Of a stretch of 64,000 nucleotides of DNA, positions 1-9,115 are shown in pieces (within the stretch, counting starts at the first letter, position 1; each line of letters begins with the position of its first letter). The stretch covers positions 930,001 to 994,000 of the forward strand of contig NZ_QXED01000001.1 in the NCBI RefSeq assembly GCF_003583365.1. The letters run 5' to 3'. The notes beneath the pieces are model-generated. The model had not been told where the DNA came from, searched no databases, and saw nothing but the letters and a program-made list of their open reading frames with translations. This stretch comes from Fibrisoma montanum (GTDB taxonomy: Bacteria; Bacteroidota; Bacteroidia; Cytophagales; Spirosomataceae). Both the position numbers and the translations under genes were made by a program.

Positions 1-901
1 CGCGCTTCCCGAGCACCTGGACTCGGCCCGGCAGCAGTTTCAGCAGGTCAAGCCGATGCTGAAAGCCTTCGAACACTGGTTTGGGCCGTATCCCTTCTAC
101 GAAGATGGGTACAAGCTGGTCGAAACGCCGTATCTGGGTATGGAGCACCAGAGTTCGGTCACCTATGGCAACGGCTTTCGGAATGGCTACCGGGGGCGCG
201 ATTTATCCAGTACGGGCTGGGGGCTGCTCTGGGACTTTATCATCATCCACGAATCCGGCCACGAATGGTTTGCCAATAACATCACCTATAAGGACGTAGC
301 AGATATGTGGGTCCACGAAAGTTTCACCAACTATTCCGAAAACCTGTTCATCGAGTATCACTATGGCAAAGACGCCGGTGCCACCTACGTAGTTGGTTGT
401 CGGCAGGCAATCCGCAACGACAAACCGATCATCGGCACGTACAACGTGAACCATAGTGGCTCAGGCGATATGTACTACAAAGGTGGGAACATGCTACATA
501 CCATCCGGCAATTGGTGAACGACGATACGCGCTGGCGAAACATCTTGCGCGGCCTGAACGAAACCTTTTACCACCACACCGTAGAGGGATGGCAGATTGA
601 ACGATACATCATCGAACACGCAGGCGTAAAGGCAAATCTGCAAAAAGTGTTTGATCAGTACCTGCGCGATACCCGCATACCGGTTCTGGAATACCAGATT
701 GTAAATAGTCAGTTGCACTATCGCTGGGCAAACTGCGTACCCGGGTTCGATATGCCGGTGCAGATCTGCGCCAATGAAACCGGCCCCTCGCCGGTGATCC
801 GGCCAACGACCCGCTGGCAAAGCATGCCGGCGAAGGGAATCAGGACGCTGACGATCGACCCCGATTATTACGTTTACATTCGGCAGGTGATGCCGCAATG
901 A
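1..901 (+). CDS. M1 family metallopeptidase (C-terminal part, 5' truncated by window)
   Basis: The reading frame is open from base 2 and ends with TGA at 899-901, so the gene starts outside the window. It carries the M1 (gluzincin aminopeptidase) signatures: a GMEHQ element (the GxMEN exopeptidase motif equivalent) near 137-151, the zinc site HESGH at 248-262, and the third zinc ligand Glu 18 residues further on in WVHESFTNY (near 317). About 190 residues after the zinc site form the usual C-terminal region. The family removes N-terminal amino acids from peptides, and Bacteroidota members of this type are often secreted, but the signal-peptide end is not visible here. It lies 66 bp upstream of, and in the same direction as, the hydroxyproline genes, so peptide breakdown could feed them. 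That link is an inference from position only. Confidence 0.9.
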   Translation, partial: ALPEHLDSARQQFQQVKPMLKAFEHWFGPYPFYEDGYKLVETPYLGMEHQSSVTYGNGFRNGYRGRDLSSTGWGLLWDFIIIHESGHEWFANNITYKDVADMWVHESFTNYSENLFIEYHYGKDAGATYVVGCRQAIRNDKPIIGTYNVNHSGSGDMYYKGGNMLHTIRQLVNDDTRWRNILRGLNETFYHHTVEGWQIERYIIEHAGVKANLQKVFDQYLRDTRIPVLEYQIVNSQLHYRWANCVPGFDMPVQICANETGPSPVIRPTTRWQSMPAKGIRTLTIDPDYYVYIRQVMPQ

Positions 902-967
902 CGTGTTTCTATACGTACAATGTTGTTTCTTTATTAGCTCAAACCGACCGCTTAAACCTCTCTCAGC

Positions 968-1888
968 ATGACGTTCACGTTCCAGGGCGTATTTCCGGCG
1001 CTGACGACCAAGTTCACCGCCGACGACCAGTTAGACATTCCGATGTTCCGGACCAATCTGCAAGCCCAGCTCGACGCGGGCGTGGATGGCGTTATTCTGG
1101 GCGGATCGCTCGGAGAAGCCAGTACGCTGACGACTGAGGAAAAGGAAACCCTGGTCCGGACGGCCGTCGAGCACATTGATGGACAAGTGCCCGTGGTCTT
1201 AAACATTGCCGAAGGTGCCACCCGCGACGCCATTCGGATTGCCGAAAGAGCGGCCGATCTGGGCGCCAGCGGCCTGATGGCACTGCCTCCGATGCGCTAC
1301 AAAGCCGACGACCGCGAAACAACGGCCTACTTCAAAGCCATCGCGCAGTCAACCGATCTGCCGATCATGATCTACAACAACCCGGTTGATTATAAAATTG
1401 ACGTGACCCTCGACATGTTTGCCGAATTGCTGGCGTTCCCGAACATACAGGCCGTGAAGGAGTCGACCCGCGATGTATCGAACGTAACGCGGCTGCGCAA
1501 CCGCTTTGGCGACCGAATCAAAATTCTGTGTGGTGTTGATACGCTGGCGATGGAAGAGCTGGTGATGGGTGCCGATGGCTGGGTGGCCGGTCTGGTGTGC
1601 GCATTCCCCCGCGAGACAGTCGCCGTGTATCGTCTGGTGAAGGCCGGTCGCTTCGACGAAGCCCGGGCTATTTACCGCTGGTTTCTGCCGTTGCTCGAAC
1701 TGGACATTCACCCTAAACTGGTACAATACATCAAGCTCGCTGAAACGGCCACCGGCATCGGTACCGAACACGTCCGGGCGCCCCGGCTTCCGCTCATCGA
1801 TCCCGAGCGGCAACGGATACTCAGCCTTATTGAAGACGGCCTGGCTAACCGTCCTGCGTTACCGGAGGAACTGGTGCTGGCCAATTAA
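968..1888 (+). CDS. DapA-family lyase, probable 1-pyrroline-4-hydroxy-2-carboxylate deaminase
   Basis: A 306-residue class I aldolase-type TIM barrel of the dihydrodipicolinate synthase/N-acetylneuraminate lyase family. The family signature GGSLGE is at residues 45-50, the proton-relay Tyr136 is in MIYNNPV, and the Schiff-base Lys164 is in AVKEST. The length is normal for the family. True DapA normally lies apart from amino-acid catabolic genes, whereas this one is 11 bp before a 4-hydroxyproline epimerase, which is followed directly by a DadA-type dehydrogenase. In that setting the known family role is deamination and dehydration of 1-pyrroline-4-hydroxy-2-carboxylate to 2-oxoglutarate semialdehyde in hydroxyproline catabolism. 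The semialdehyde dehydrogenase that would finish the route is not in the window and may lie upstream. The family is certain; the substrate is inferred from the neighbours. Confidence 0.85.
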   Translation: MTFTFQGVFPALTTKFTADDQLDIPMFRTNLQAQLDAGVDGVILGGSLGEASTLTTEEKETLVRTAVEHIDGQVPVVLNIAEGATRDAIRIAERAADLGASGLMALPPMRYKADDRETTAYFKAIAQSTDLPIMIYNNPVDYKIDVTLDMFAELLAFPNIQAVKESTRDVSNVTRLRNRFGDRIKILCGVDTLAMEELVMGADGWVAGLVCAFPRETVAVYRLVKAGRFDEARAIYRWFLPLLELDIHPKLVQYIKLAETATGIGTEHVRAPRLPLIDPERQRILSLIEDGLANRPALPEELVLAN

Positions 1889-1899
1889 TCGGTTGTCTG

Positions 1900-2904
1900 A
1901 TGTCGTTCAGTTCTTTTTTCTGCATTGACGCCCATACCTGCGGCAATCCCGTTCGCGTCGTGACGGGCGGCAGTATCCCGCACCTTCAGGGCGCTACGAT
2001 GAGCGAAAAGCGGCAGCATTTCCTGCGCGAATACGACTGGATTCGCCGGGGGTTGATGTTTGAGCCGCGGGGCCACGACATGATGTCGGGCAGCATCTTA
2101 TATCCCCCACACGATCCGGCTAACGACGCGGCCGTTCTGTTCATCGAAACGTCGGGCTGCCTGCCCATGTGCGGTCATGGCACCATCGGTACGGTAACGG
2201 TTGCGATTGAGCAGGGGCTAGTCAAACCCCGAACGCCGGGCGTGTTAAACCTCGAGGTCCCGGCGGGCCTGGTGCGGGCCGAATACCGGCAGGAAGGCAA
2301 AAAAGTCAAGTCCGTCAAGATCACCAATATCAAGTCGTACCTGGCGGCTGAAGCCCTGACTGTCGAATGCCCTGACCTGGGCGAGCTGACCGTCGATGTG
2401 GCCTACGGTGGAAACTTCTACGCCATCGTTGATCCGCAGCCGAATTTCCCCGGACTGGAGCACTACAAAGCCGAGCAATTGATAGCCTGGGCGCGGACCA
2501 TGCGGCAGCGAATGAATGAGCTGTATACATTCACGCACCCCGAGAACCCGACGATCAATGGGCTGAGCCATATCCTCTGGACGGGTCAGCCCCTGGACCC
2601 AACCTCAACGGCCCGCAACGCGGTCTTCTACGGCGACAAAGCGATTGACCGTTCGCCCTGCGGAACCGGCACCTCGGCCCGCCTGGCCCAGTGGTACGCC
2701 AAAGGTCGGCTAAAACCCGGTGACGACTTCATTCACGAGAGCATCATCGGCTCCAGATTTATTGGCCGGATCGAAGCCGAAACGGAGCTGGGCGGAAAAC
2801 CAGCCATCGTGCCGAGTATCGAAGGCTGGGCAATTATTCACGGATACAACCAGATTCTGCTGGACGAGGACGATCCGTACGTACATGGTTTTCAAGTAAT
2901 TTAA
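1900..2904 (+). CDS. 4-hydroxyproline 2-epimerase (proline racemase family)
   Basis: A 334-residue proline racemase family protein. Both catalytic cysteines are present: Cys91 in MCGHGTIG and Cys254 in SPCGTGTSA. A Cys/Cys pair distinguishes racemases and epimerases from the trans-3-hydroxyproline dehydratases, in which the first Cys is replaced by Thr or Ser. The enzyme would interconvert trans-4-hydroxy-L-proline and cis-4-hydroxy-D-proline in the cytoplasm. The ATG lies 11 bp after the deaminase stop and the stop codon is immediately followed by the ATG of the FAD dehydrogenase, so the three genes are almost certainly one transcript. Assignment as 4-hydroxyproline rather than proline epimerase rests on the operon and the two cysteines. 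Confidence 0.88.
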   Translation: MSFSSFFCIDAHTCGNPVRVVTGGSIPHLQGATMSEKRQHFLREYDWIRRGLMFEPRGHDMMSGSILYPPHDPANDAAVLFIETSGCLPMCGHGTIGTVTVAIEQGLVKPRTPGVLNLEVPAGLVRAEYRQEGKKVKSVKITNIKSYLAAEALTVECPDLGELTVDVAYGGNFYAIVDPQPNFPGLEHYKAEQLIAWARTMRQRMNELYTFTHPENPTINGLSHILWTGQPLDPTSTARNAVFYGDKAIDRSPCGTGTSARLAQWYAKGRLKPGDDFIHESIIGSRFIGRIEAETELGGKPAIVPSIEGWAIIHGYNQILLDEDDPYVHGFQVI

Positions 2905-4158
2905 ATGATGACGATTGGGATCATTGGCGGAGGGATCAGCGGGTTGTTTTCGGCGTATTACCTGCAAAAAGAAGGCCACAAGGTTACTCTCCTGGACAAA
3001 GGCAGCCTGGACGATGGTTGTTCGCACGGCAACGCAGGCATGATTGTGCCCAGCCACATCATTCCGCTGGCGGCTCCGGGCATGATTGCCAAAGGTGTTC
3101 GCTGGATGCTCAGTCCGACCAGTCCGTTCTACGTCAAACCCCGGCTTAACCGCGACCTGATCCGCTGGGGCTGGCTTTTCCGTCAGAACGCGACGGCCGG
3201 ACACGTAGAGCGCTCAATACCTATCCTCCGTGACCTTAGTCTGCTGAGCAAACGATTATACCAGGATGTGGCCACTGACTCGGGCATGGCGTTTGGCTGG
3301 GCGGAGCGGGGATTACTGATGCTCTACAAAACGCCCCAGGCTGAGCACGAGATGGCCGAAGAAGCCGACGTAGCCAACAGGGCCGGGATCGATGCGCAGG
3401 TGCTGTCGGCTCAGCAGGTGCAGGATCTGGAACCGGAAACGCGCCTAACGGTTCGTGGGGCCGTATACTACCCCGGCGACGCGCACATATACCCAAATCA
3501 ACTCATTAGCGGGCTTATCGCTCAGTTGCGTCGGATGGGCGTAATAATCCGGGAGCAGGAACCGGTTACGGATTTTCGCCTGGAACGGGGAGCGATCAAG
3601 GCAGTTGTTACGCACGCAGGTTCGTATGAATTTGACGAAGTAGTACTGGCGGCCGGAGCCTGGTCGCCGGAGCTGACCAAAAAACTGGGGCTGTCGTTGC
3701 CGCTTCAGGGTGGAAAAGGATACAGCTTTATGCTTACTGAGCCCCCTGCAACGATCCGGATACCGGCCATCATGCTGGAAGCCCGGGCTACGGCCACACC
3801 CATGAACGGTCATCTGCGCATTGCCGGTACGCTCGAAATTGCGGGTACGGACTTGTCGGTGAATCCAAACCGCGTACGGGGTATTGTGCAGTCCGTCAAT
3901 CAGTACTATCCTGACTTACCCGTAGCCATGCCCGCCACCGAAACCGTCTGGCGGGGTCTGCGGCCCTGTTCGCCGGATGGTCTGCCGTACATCGGTCGGG
4001 TCGATCACCTGCGTAATGTCACTCTGGCCACGGGGCACGGTATGATGGGAGTCAGTCTGGGCCCCGCTACGGGCAAACTGGTGGCCGAAGTCATTAGCAA
4101 CCAGCCCGTCAGCCAGCCGCTGGAGCCGTTCAGCCCGACCCGTTTCGGCCGAACGTAG
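2905..4158 (+). CDS. FAD-dependent D-amino acid (D-hydroxyproline) dehydrogenase, DadA-like
   Basis: A 417-residue DAO-family flavoprotein. The N-terminus has the Rossmann dinucleotide motif GIIGGGISGLFSAYY followed by an acidic residue at the end of the second strand (LLDKG). The C-terminal half ends with RPCSPDGLPYIGRV and a GHGMMGVSLGPATGKL segment, typical of DadA-like proteins in which the FAD-binding fold closes. It starts with ATGATG directly after the epimerase stop codon (no gap). The expected reaction is oxidation of cis-4-hydroxy-D-proline to 1-pyrroline-4-hydroxy-2-carboxylate, which the upstream DapA-type enzyme would then deaminate. Electron acceptor and membrane association cannot be told from the sequence. 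Confidence 0.87.
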   Translation: MMTIGIIGGGISGLFSAYYLQKEGHKVTLLDKGSLDDGCSHGNAGMIVPSHIIPLAAPGMIAKGVRWMLSPTSPFYVKPRLNRDLIRWGWLFRQNATAGHVERSIPILRDLSLLSKRLYQDVATDSGMAFGWAERGLLMLYKTPQAEHEMAEEADVANRAGIDAQVLSAQQVQDLEPETRLTVRGAVYYPGDAHIYPNQLISGLIAQLRRMGVIIREQEPVTDFRLERGAIKAVVTHAGSYEFDEVVLAAGAWSPELTKKLGLSLPLQGGKGYSFMLTEPPATIRIPAIMLEARATATPMNGHLRIAGTLEIAGTDLSVNPNRVRGIVQSVNQYYPDLPVAMPATETVWRGLRPCSPDGLPYIGRVDHLRNVTLATGHGMMGVSLGPATGKLVAEVISNQPVSQPLEPFSPTRFGRT

Positions 4159-4258
4159 AGCCCGCAGGCCGCTACATGGATAAATCTATTGGCCTACTTA
4201 GCCTTCAATGGCTATCTTTACCATACAGAACTGACCGGCCGATCACAGGGCCTACTCA

Positions 4259-4483
4259 ATGCAATTCGATTTCAGAAAATACCACATTCGCTCCATCAAT
4301 GCGGCCGATGATGCTGAACGGGCGGCAATCAATCAGGAGCTGAAGGATTTATACGCATCGCTTTCCGACGCCGACAAAGCTGACTTCAACGAGCAGCTGC
4401 AAGCGTTTCTGGCGCGGGAAGTGGGCCGGATCAAGTCCGATTACGAGAGCGTGAAAGGTGGCCTCTCCGACACCGGCAACTGA
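4259..4483 (+). CDS. small conserved-looking hypothetical protein (74 aa)
   Basis: A 74-residue, highly charged protein without a signal peptide or membrane segment. The middle (about residues 20-65) is strongly predicted by eye to be helical, with many Glu, Asp, Lys and Ala. The ATG is 100 bp after the hydroxyproline dehydrogenase and the stop abuts the end of the convergent DUF58 gene at 4484 with no gap. The codon use resembles its neighbours, which supports a real gene. I do not recognise the family and propose no function. Confidence 0.6.
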   Translation: MQFDFRKYHIRSINAADDAERAAINQELKDLYASLSDADKADFNEQLQAFLAREVGRIKSDYESVKGGLSDTGN

Positions 4484-5833
4484 TCAGATCATCCCCCGGG
4501 CTTTCAGTTCCAGGTATTTATTGACCGTATCGGCCGTCAGATGTTGGGGTGCCGTCAGGATGGTCTGGATGCCGTATTGCTGCAGCTCCTTCACGATCTG
4601 CTTTTTTTCAAACGCGAACTTCTCGCCGATTGTCTTGAGGTAAATTTGCTCCGTATCGGTTGCGGGCTGATCCAGCAGGCTGCGCAGTTCCGTGTTCTCG
4701 AAGAAAATAACCAGCAGCAGGTGGTCTTTCGCTAACCGACGCAGGTAAGGCAGCTGGCGGTGCATTGCGCTCAGCGTTTCGAAGTTGGTAAACAGCAGCA
4801 GCAGGCTTCGCTGGCGTATGTTTGTGCGAACGGCCGCGTACAAGGCTTCGTAGTCTGATTCCAGAAAGCGGGTCTTTTGCCGGTACAGCAGTTCCAGAAT
4901 CTTCAGCATGTGGCCCGTGCGACGGTCGGCGGGCAGCAACTGGCCAACTCGATCCGAAAACGTCAAGATTCCGGCCCGGTCCTGTTTGATCAGAGCGATG
5001 TTACTCAGCACCAGCGACGCATTGATGGCATAATCGAGCAGAGTGAGTCCTTCGAACGGCGACCGCATCACGCGCCCCTTGTCGATCAGGCAATACACCG
5101 GCTGCGAACGTTCATCCTGATAGGCGTTGGTCATCAACGTAGCCCCACCGGCATCTGTCCGGCGTGCCGTAGCTTTCCAGTTTACCGTCCGGACATCATC
5201 GCCGGTTGAATAAGGGCGCACCTGCTCAAATTCCATGCTGTGGCCGATGCGCCGGATGCGCTTGATTCCTACTTCGTTCAGGCGGTTGGTTGCCGCCAGC
5301 AGTTCATACTGGCGCATTTGCAGAAACGAGGGGTACACGGCTACCATCTTTTCTTTTTCGAACTGAAACCGCCGTTTCAGCAAGCCAAGCGGAGTAAGCA
5401 CAAAAACGTTGACCGCCCCAAAACTGTATTCACCCCGGCGCGTTGGGCGGAGTTCGTAGCGGATAGCCTGGGTTTCATGGGGCTTCAGCCGAACCCGAAA
5501 CAGGACGTCCCGGCGCTGAAACTGAAACGGAATTTCATCGATTACGTCTGCGTCGATCTGGAACGGGTACCGGTTTTCAACGTAGATGGTAAGCGGATTC
5601 TCATCCCCGTTTGAAAGCCGGTCGGGCACTTCGCGCCGGGCGAAAACCGACGTAGTTCGGGAACGGAACAGGGCCATCCCATCCAGCAGCAACAGGAGTA
5701 CGAATACCGCAAACCCTACCTGAGCCACCGGAAATAAAATTGGCAGACCGTAGGCCGCTACAAACAACAGCACAAACCCGATAAGAATCGACCAGGTGTG
5801 GGAAGAAATGAACAAAGCGCGAAGTGTTTTCAA
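4484..5833 (-). CDS. DUF58 domain-containing protein
   Basis: A 449-residue protein with two closely spaced hydrophobic segments at about residues 13-35 and 36-56, then a long cytoplasmic part. The DUF58 signature YSTGDDVRTVNWKATARR is at residues 208-225, followed by a vWA-like region beginning PVYCLIDKG. DUF58 proteins are regularly encoded beside MoxR AAA ATPases and vWA/Bat proteins, and the pair is thought to act in maturation or folding of envelope or metal-containing complexes. It is the most distal recognisable gene of the minus-strand MoxR locus, but two secreted-protein genes separate it from moxR, and a 284-bp gap lies before it, so it may also have its own promoter. I see nothing convincing in that gap. 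Confidence 0.88.
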   Translation of the reverse strand: MKTLRALFISSHTWSILIGFVLLFVAAYGLPILFPVAQVGFAVFVLLLLLDGMALFRSRTTSVFARREVPDRLSNGDENPLTIYVENRYPFQIDADVIDEIPFQFQRRDVLFRVRLKPHETQAIRYELRPTRRGEYSFGAVNVFVLTPLGLLKRRFQFEKEKMVAVYPSFLQMRQYELLAATNRLNEVGIKRIRRIGHSMEFEQVRPYSTGDDVRTVNWKATARRTDAGGATLMTNAYQDERSQPVYCLIDKGRVMRSPFEGLTLLDYAINASLVLSNIALIKQDRAGILTFSDRVGQLLPADRRTGHMLKILELLYRQKTRFLESDYEALYAAVRTNIRQRSLLLLFTNFETLSAMHRQLPYLRRLAKDHLLLVIFFENTELRSLLDQPATDTEQIYLKTIGEKFAFEKKQIVKELQQYGIQTILTAPQHLTADTVNKYLELKARGMI

Positions 5834-6117
5834 GAAATGCGGTGGTTTTATTTTAACAGCAGTTTATCACATTGACGTCCGTAGTATAAGGCATTTATCT
5901 GCCGTTCCAGCACCCGGCCACTCCAGTTTTGCCCGACCGCTTCATGCTTCTACCACAATCAGCCCGACGTTTGTCTGCTCTTTGTCAGCAACGATACTGC
6001 CGATGCGATGCGCCAATAAAATAAGCGTCGCATCGTGAAGTTTATAACGTGACCGGTGTTTTTGCGGGTTGTATCAAGTCTAATCCTGATGCGTTGAAAG
6101 CCTGTTTCCATGTTACG

Positions 6118-6945
6118 TTATGGTTTTAAGGCCTGTAAAGCGGCTTCAATCTGCCCTTCATAAGCTGCGTCGGGCTGCTCGTAGTAAAAATCCCGTTCAA
6201 ACGGCTGGCTGCGGACGAAAAACAAGGCATCCCGGTACGCTTCCCGCGCTTCCGAGTTGCGGCCCAGTAGTTGTAGTGCCCGTCCCCGGTGGTAATGAGC
6301 CATGGCACTTTTTGGGTTATTCTTCAACGCCTTGTCCAAGTCAACTAAGGCATGTTGAGCCTGTCGTAATCCCAGATACGAGACAGCGCGGGCGACCGAA
6401 TAGCGGTAGTCTACCCACTCAGGGCCGTGCCGATTTTCGCGGTTGGCAATAGCAACAGTATACTCCTTAATAGCCTGTTCATAGTTCTTTAAACCTGCCT
6501 GCGCCCGGCCTTTCAGATAACTAACCGAATAATCGTCAATAGGATCGTCGATGTTGGGCGTCAACGCGTCAAATGCTTCCAGGTGTGCCAGGGCGCGTGC
6601 GTAGTCACGCAGTAGAAATACGTAGCGCCACCCCACTTGCCCCCGGCTTTTAGGGTTTAGTCTGGCCGACATTTCATAATCAGCAAAGGCAAGGTCATAG
6701 TAACCATGTTTAAGGGCCATTAGCGCCCGAGACCCATAAAGGTCTGCTTTCCTGATGCTGTCTTTCGTTGTTGTACTGTTTTTCGTTAGCCAAGCTCGTA
6801 GCCGATCACTGCCCTCCCACTGGCCGGGCACCGTGTCTTTGGCATTGACGGCCAGTGTCCAACTCATCCAGCCAAATGATGATTCGTCCTGGGCCGAAGC
6901 AAGAATGGGTATCAGAAACATTGACATGAGAAAGATAAATTTCAT
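6118..6945 (-). CDS. secreted TPR-repeat protein
   Basis: Reading from the ATG at 6945 gives 275 residues beginning with a clean signal peptide (MKFIFLMSMFLIPILASAQ). A longer frame opens at 6996, but the 6945 start overlaps the stop of the upstream gene as ATGA (6942-6945) and puts the signal peptide first, so I choose it. From about residue 50 the sequence consists of TPR-like helix pairs (for example GYYDLAFADYEMSARLNPKS, NYEQAIKEYTVAIANR and SAMAHYHRGRALQLLGRNSE). TPR proteins of this kind act as periplasmic scaffolds; the partner is unknown. It sits between the MoxR and DUF58 genes, a place usually empty in this locus type. Confidence 0.75.
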   Translation of the reverse strand: MKFIFLMSMFLIPILASAQDESSFGWMSWTLAVNAKDTVPGQWEGSDRLRAWLTKNSTTTKDSIRKADLYGSRALMALKHGYYDLAFADYEMSARLNPKSRGQVGWRYVFLLRDYARALAHLEAFDALTPNIDDPIDDYSVSYLKGRAQAGLKNYEQAIKEYTVAIANRENRHGPEWVDYRYSVARAVSYLGLRQAQHALVDLDKALKNNPKSAMAHYHRGRALQLLGRNSEAREAYRDALFFVRSQPFERDFYYEQPDAAYEGQIEAALQALKP

Positions 6946-8033
6946 GGAAAGATTTCGGTTATCATCCCATCTTTTAGCCGGAACGTGAGCAGGCACACGG
7001 TATCAGCAGCAGGTGAATCAGGATATCCATTTGGATGGCCAGCTTCCCAGTCGGTTAATTTATTGCGGCAGATGTCTACTAGCTGGCTTGTAATGCGGAT
7101 ATCGAACTGAGATGTTTTGTACTCTTCGTCGACTTCAAGCACCTCAAACCGCCCTGCCTCGCCCATGCAGTTAATCATAAAGCGAAACCGGATCAGCCCT
7201 GATTGCCCGGGCAAGCTAATCGGCTTATACTCCCGTTCGACTACCTGGCGAATAGCATGGAGCCGTCCGCGCCGGTACGTGTAATACGGATACAAATGAA
7301 AAGGGAGATAAGCGTAGCTATTACACAGTTGAAAGCCTTTGGGCTGACAGCTTTCTCCGGCTTTCAAAGCGGCACCCCGTCGAAACACAAGCCGGTCAGT
7401 CCCTCGTTCGTTTCCGCCGATACACACCACAGCCTCAGGCGAAACCTGCATGATTTGAAGGGGAAATTGAAAGTTGCCCTCGCAACCCTGCTGGTTGCCT
7501 TTTATAACCAGGAAAACAGATTGCCCAACCTTCGCCAATCGCCAACAGTGGATGGCAATATCGCCCGTTTTGGTGTTCTCAAGGCAGGCTGACCCGCCGG
7601 CATGCAGCGCATAACGCAAACTGTCGGTTGTCCAGACGTGGCCGAGGAGTGTCTGGTAAGCCAGCACGGAATCGATGGCTATGTCGGTTAGCCGCTGAAA
7701 CGAAAGCGGATAGATTCCCGTCAGGCGAAGCGTATCAGCGGTCAGCGTCCACTGACCAACCTTGTAAGTGCTGGTATCTAACCGTATTGACCGGTTGCCG
7801 AACGACCAGGTAGCACGTCGCGCTGGCGGATTTTGGTCAATCAGACGTAGCACGTAACTGCTGTCGGCCGTCAGTGTCATACTGATCGGATACGGCCGGT
7901 AGAAGGAGTCGTCGTACTGAACACCAAGACCAATCCACGTCCCTATCAATTGCTCCCGTATCGGCGTTTGCCCAAATCCAGTGCTGACAACCGTCGTCAA
8001 CCAAAGTACCAGGACTGACCGAACAACTTTCAT
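6942..8033 (-). CDS. secreted protein with lipocalin-like N-terminal and TonB-C-like C-terminal regions
   Basis: A 363-residue protein with a signal peptide (MKVVRSVLVLWLTTVVSTGFG, cleavage near residue 22). Residues about 25-110 read like a lipocalin-type or DUF-type beta domain (IGTWIG...SYVLRLIDQNP...RLTGIYPLSF). The last about 90 residues (from LPGQSGLIRFRFMINCMGEAGRFEVLEVD) resemble the TonB C-terminal fold found in many Bacteroidota proteins, but there is no transmembrane anchor of a true TonB. The start overlaps the moxR stop by ATGA (8030-8033) and its own stop overlaps the next start the same way, indicating translational coupling. Function unknown; both domain calls are by eye and tentative. 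Confidence 0.7.
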   Translation of the reverse strand: MKVVRSVLVLWLTTVVSTGFGQTPIREQLIGTWIGLGVQYDDSFYRPYPISMTLTADSSYVLRLIDQNPPARRATWSFGNRSIRLDTSTYKVGQWTLTADTLRLTGIYPLSFQRLTDIAIDSVLAYQTLLGHVWTTDSLRYALHAGGSACLENTKTGDIAIHCWRLAKVGQSVFLVIKGNQQGCEGNFQFPLQIMQVSPEAVVCIGGNERGTDRLVFRRGAALKAGESCQPKGFQLCNSYAYLPFHLYPYYTYRRGRLHAIRQVVEREYKPISLPGQSGLIRFRFMINCMGEAGRFEVLEVDEEYKTSQFDIRITSQLVDICRNKLTDWEAGHPNGYPDSPAADTVCLLTFRLKDGMITEIFP

Positions 8034-9019
8034 CGCGGCACTTCCACTTTTTGCAGCAACTGCGCAATCACGTCGTCGGCGGTACCCCCTTCCATTTCGC
8101 GCTCGGGCGTCAGCAGCACCCGGTGACGAAGCACCGGCGCAGCCAGTTCCTGAACATCTTCGGGCGTGATAAAGTCGCGGCCCCGGAGCGTAGCCAGCGC
8201 TTTGGCGCTGTTCAGCAACGCCACCGACGCCCGCGGTGATGCGCCCAGATACAGTGATTTATTCGCCCGGGTCGATTGCACAATCTGGGCAATGTAATCA
8301 AACAGCTTATCTTCAACGTGGACCTGGTGAACCTGGCCGCGCAGCGTTGTCAACTGTTCGGCCGACAGCACAGACGTGACCGCTTCCACCGCATCGGTCA
8401 GGTTTCGGTAGCCGGCACTCCGGCGTTCGTGATGGCCACGGAGGATGTTCACTTCGTCGGCCTGGGCTGGGTAACCCACCACGATCTTGAACAGAAACCG
8501 GTCCAGTTGCGCTTCGGGCAGGCGGTACGTTCCCTCCTGCTCAATCGGGTTTTGCGTGGCCAGCACCATAAACGGCTCATCCAGCCGGTACGTAGTGCCG
8601 TCGTTAGTCACCTGTCGCTCTTCCATGACCTCAAACAAGGCGGCCTGGGTCTTGGCCGGAGCCCGGTTGATTTCGTCGATCAGAACAATGTTGGCGAAAA
8701 TAGGGCCTTGTTTGAACGTAAAATCGCCGGTTTTGGGCGTAAAAACCGACGTACCCAGCACGTCAGACGGCATCAGATCAGGCGTAAACTGAATGCGACT
8801 GAACTGCACAGAAATAGTTTTGGCCAGCAGCTTGGCAGTAAGGGTTTTAGCAACGCCCGGTACGCCTTCGATCAGGACGTGGCCATCGGCGAGCAGGGCC
8901 GTCAGCAACAGGTCAAGGGTCTGCTGCTGACCGACAATAACTTTACTGACCTCGCTGCGGATGGCATCAACGGCGACGGTTAAACTGGTTAAATCCAGAC
9001 GAGTTTCAAGCGGAGTCAT
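8030..9019 (-). CDS. MoxR-family AAA+ ATPase
   Basis: A 329-residue MoxR-type ATPase. Walker A is EGVPGVAKT (residues 51-59), Walker B is IVLIDEINRAP with Asp115-Glu116, sensor-1 is in MVLATQNPIEQEGTY, and the C-terminal lid helix region includes GASPRASVALLNSAKALA. MoxR proteins are thought to use ATP hydrolysis to mature or insert cofactors in partner complexes, working with vWA and DUF58 proteins. Here it lies in the expected minus-strand order after the DUF4129 and DUF4350 genes, with a 96-bp gap upstream that could hold an internal promoter. The stop codon is coupled to the following secreted-protein gene. Confidence 0.95.
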   Translation of the reverse strand: MTPLETRLDLTSLTVAVDAIRSEVSKVIVGQQQTLDLLLTALLADGHVLIEGVPGVAKTLTAKLLAKTISVQFSRIQFTPDLMPSDVLGTSVFTPKTGDFTFKQGPIFANIVLIDEINRAPAKTQAALFEVMEERQVTNDGTTYRLDEPFMVLATQNPIEQEGTYRLPEAQLDRFLFKIVVGYPAQADEVNILRGHHERRSAGYRNLTDAVEAVTSVLSAEQLTTLRGQVHQVHVEDKLFDYIAQIVQSTRANKSLYLGASPRASVALLNSAKALATLRGRDFITPEDVQELAAPVLRHRVLLTPEREMEGGTADDVIAQLLQKVEVPR

Positions 9020-9115
9020 AAAGTGTTTTCAGACCGGGATTTGGCTGATTAACCTGATTTTGTACGCATGAACGCTTTGCGGTTTACAATCAGATTAACG
9101 CAGCGGAAGCCCGAT

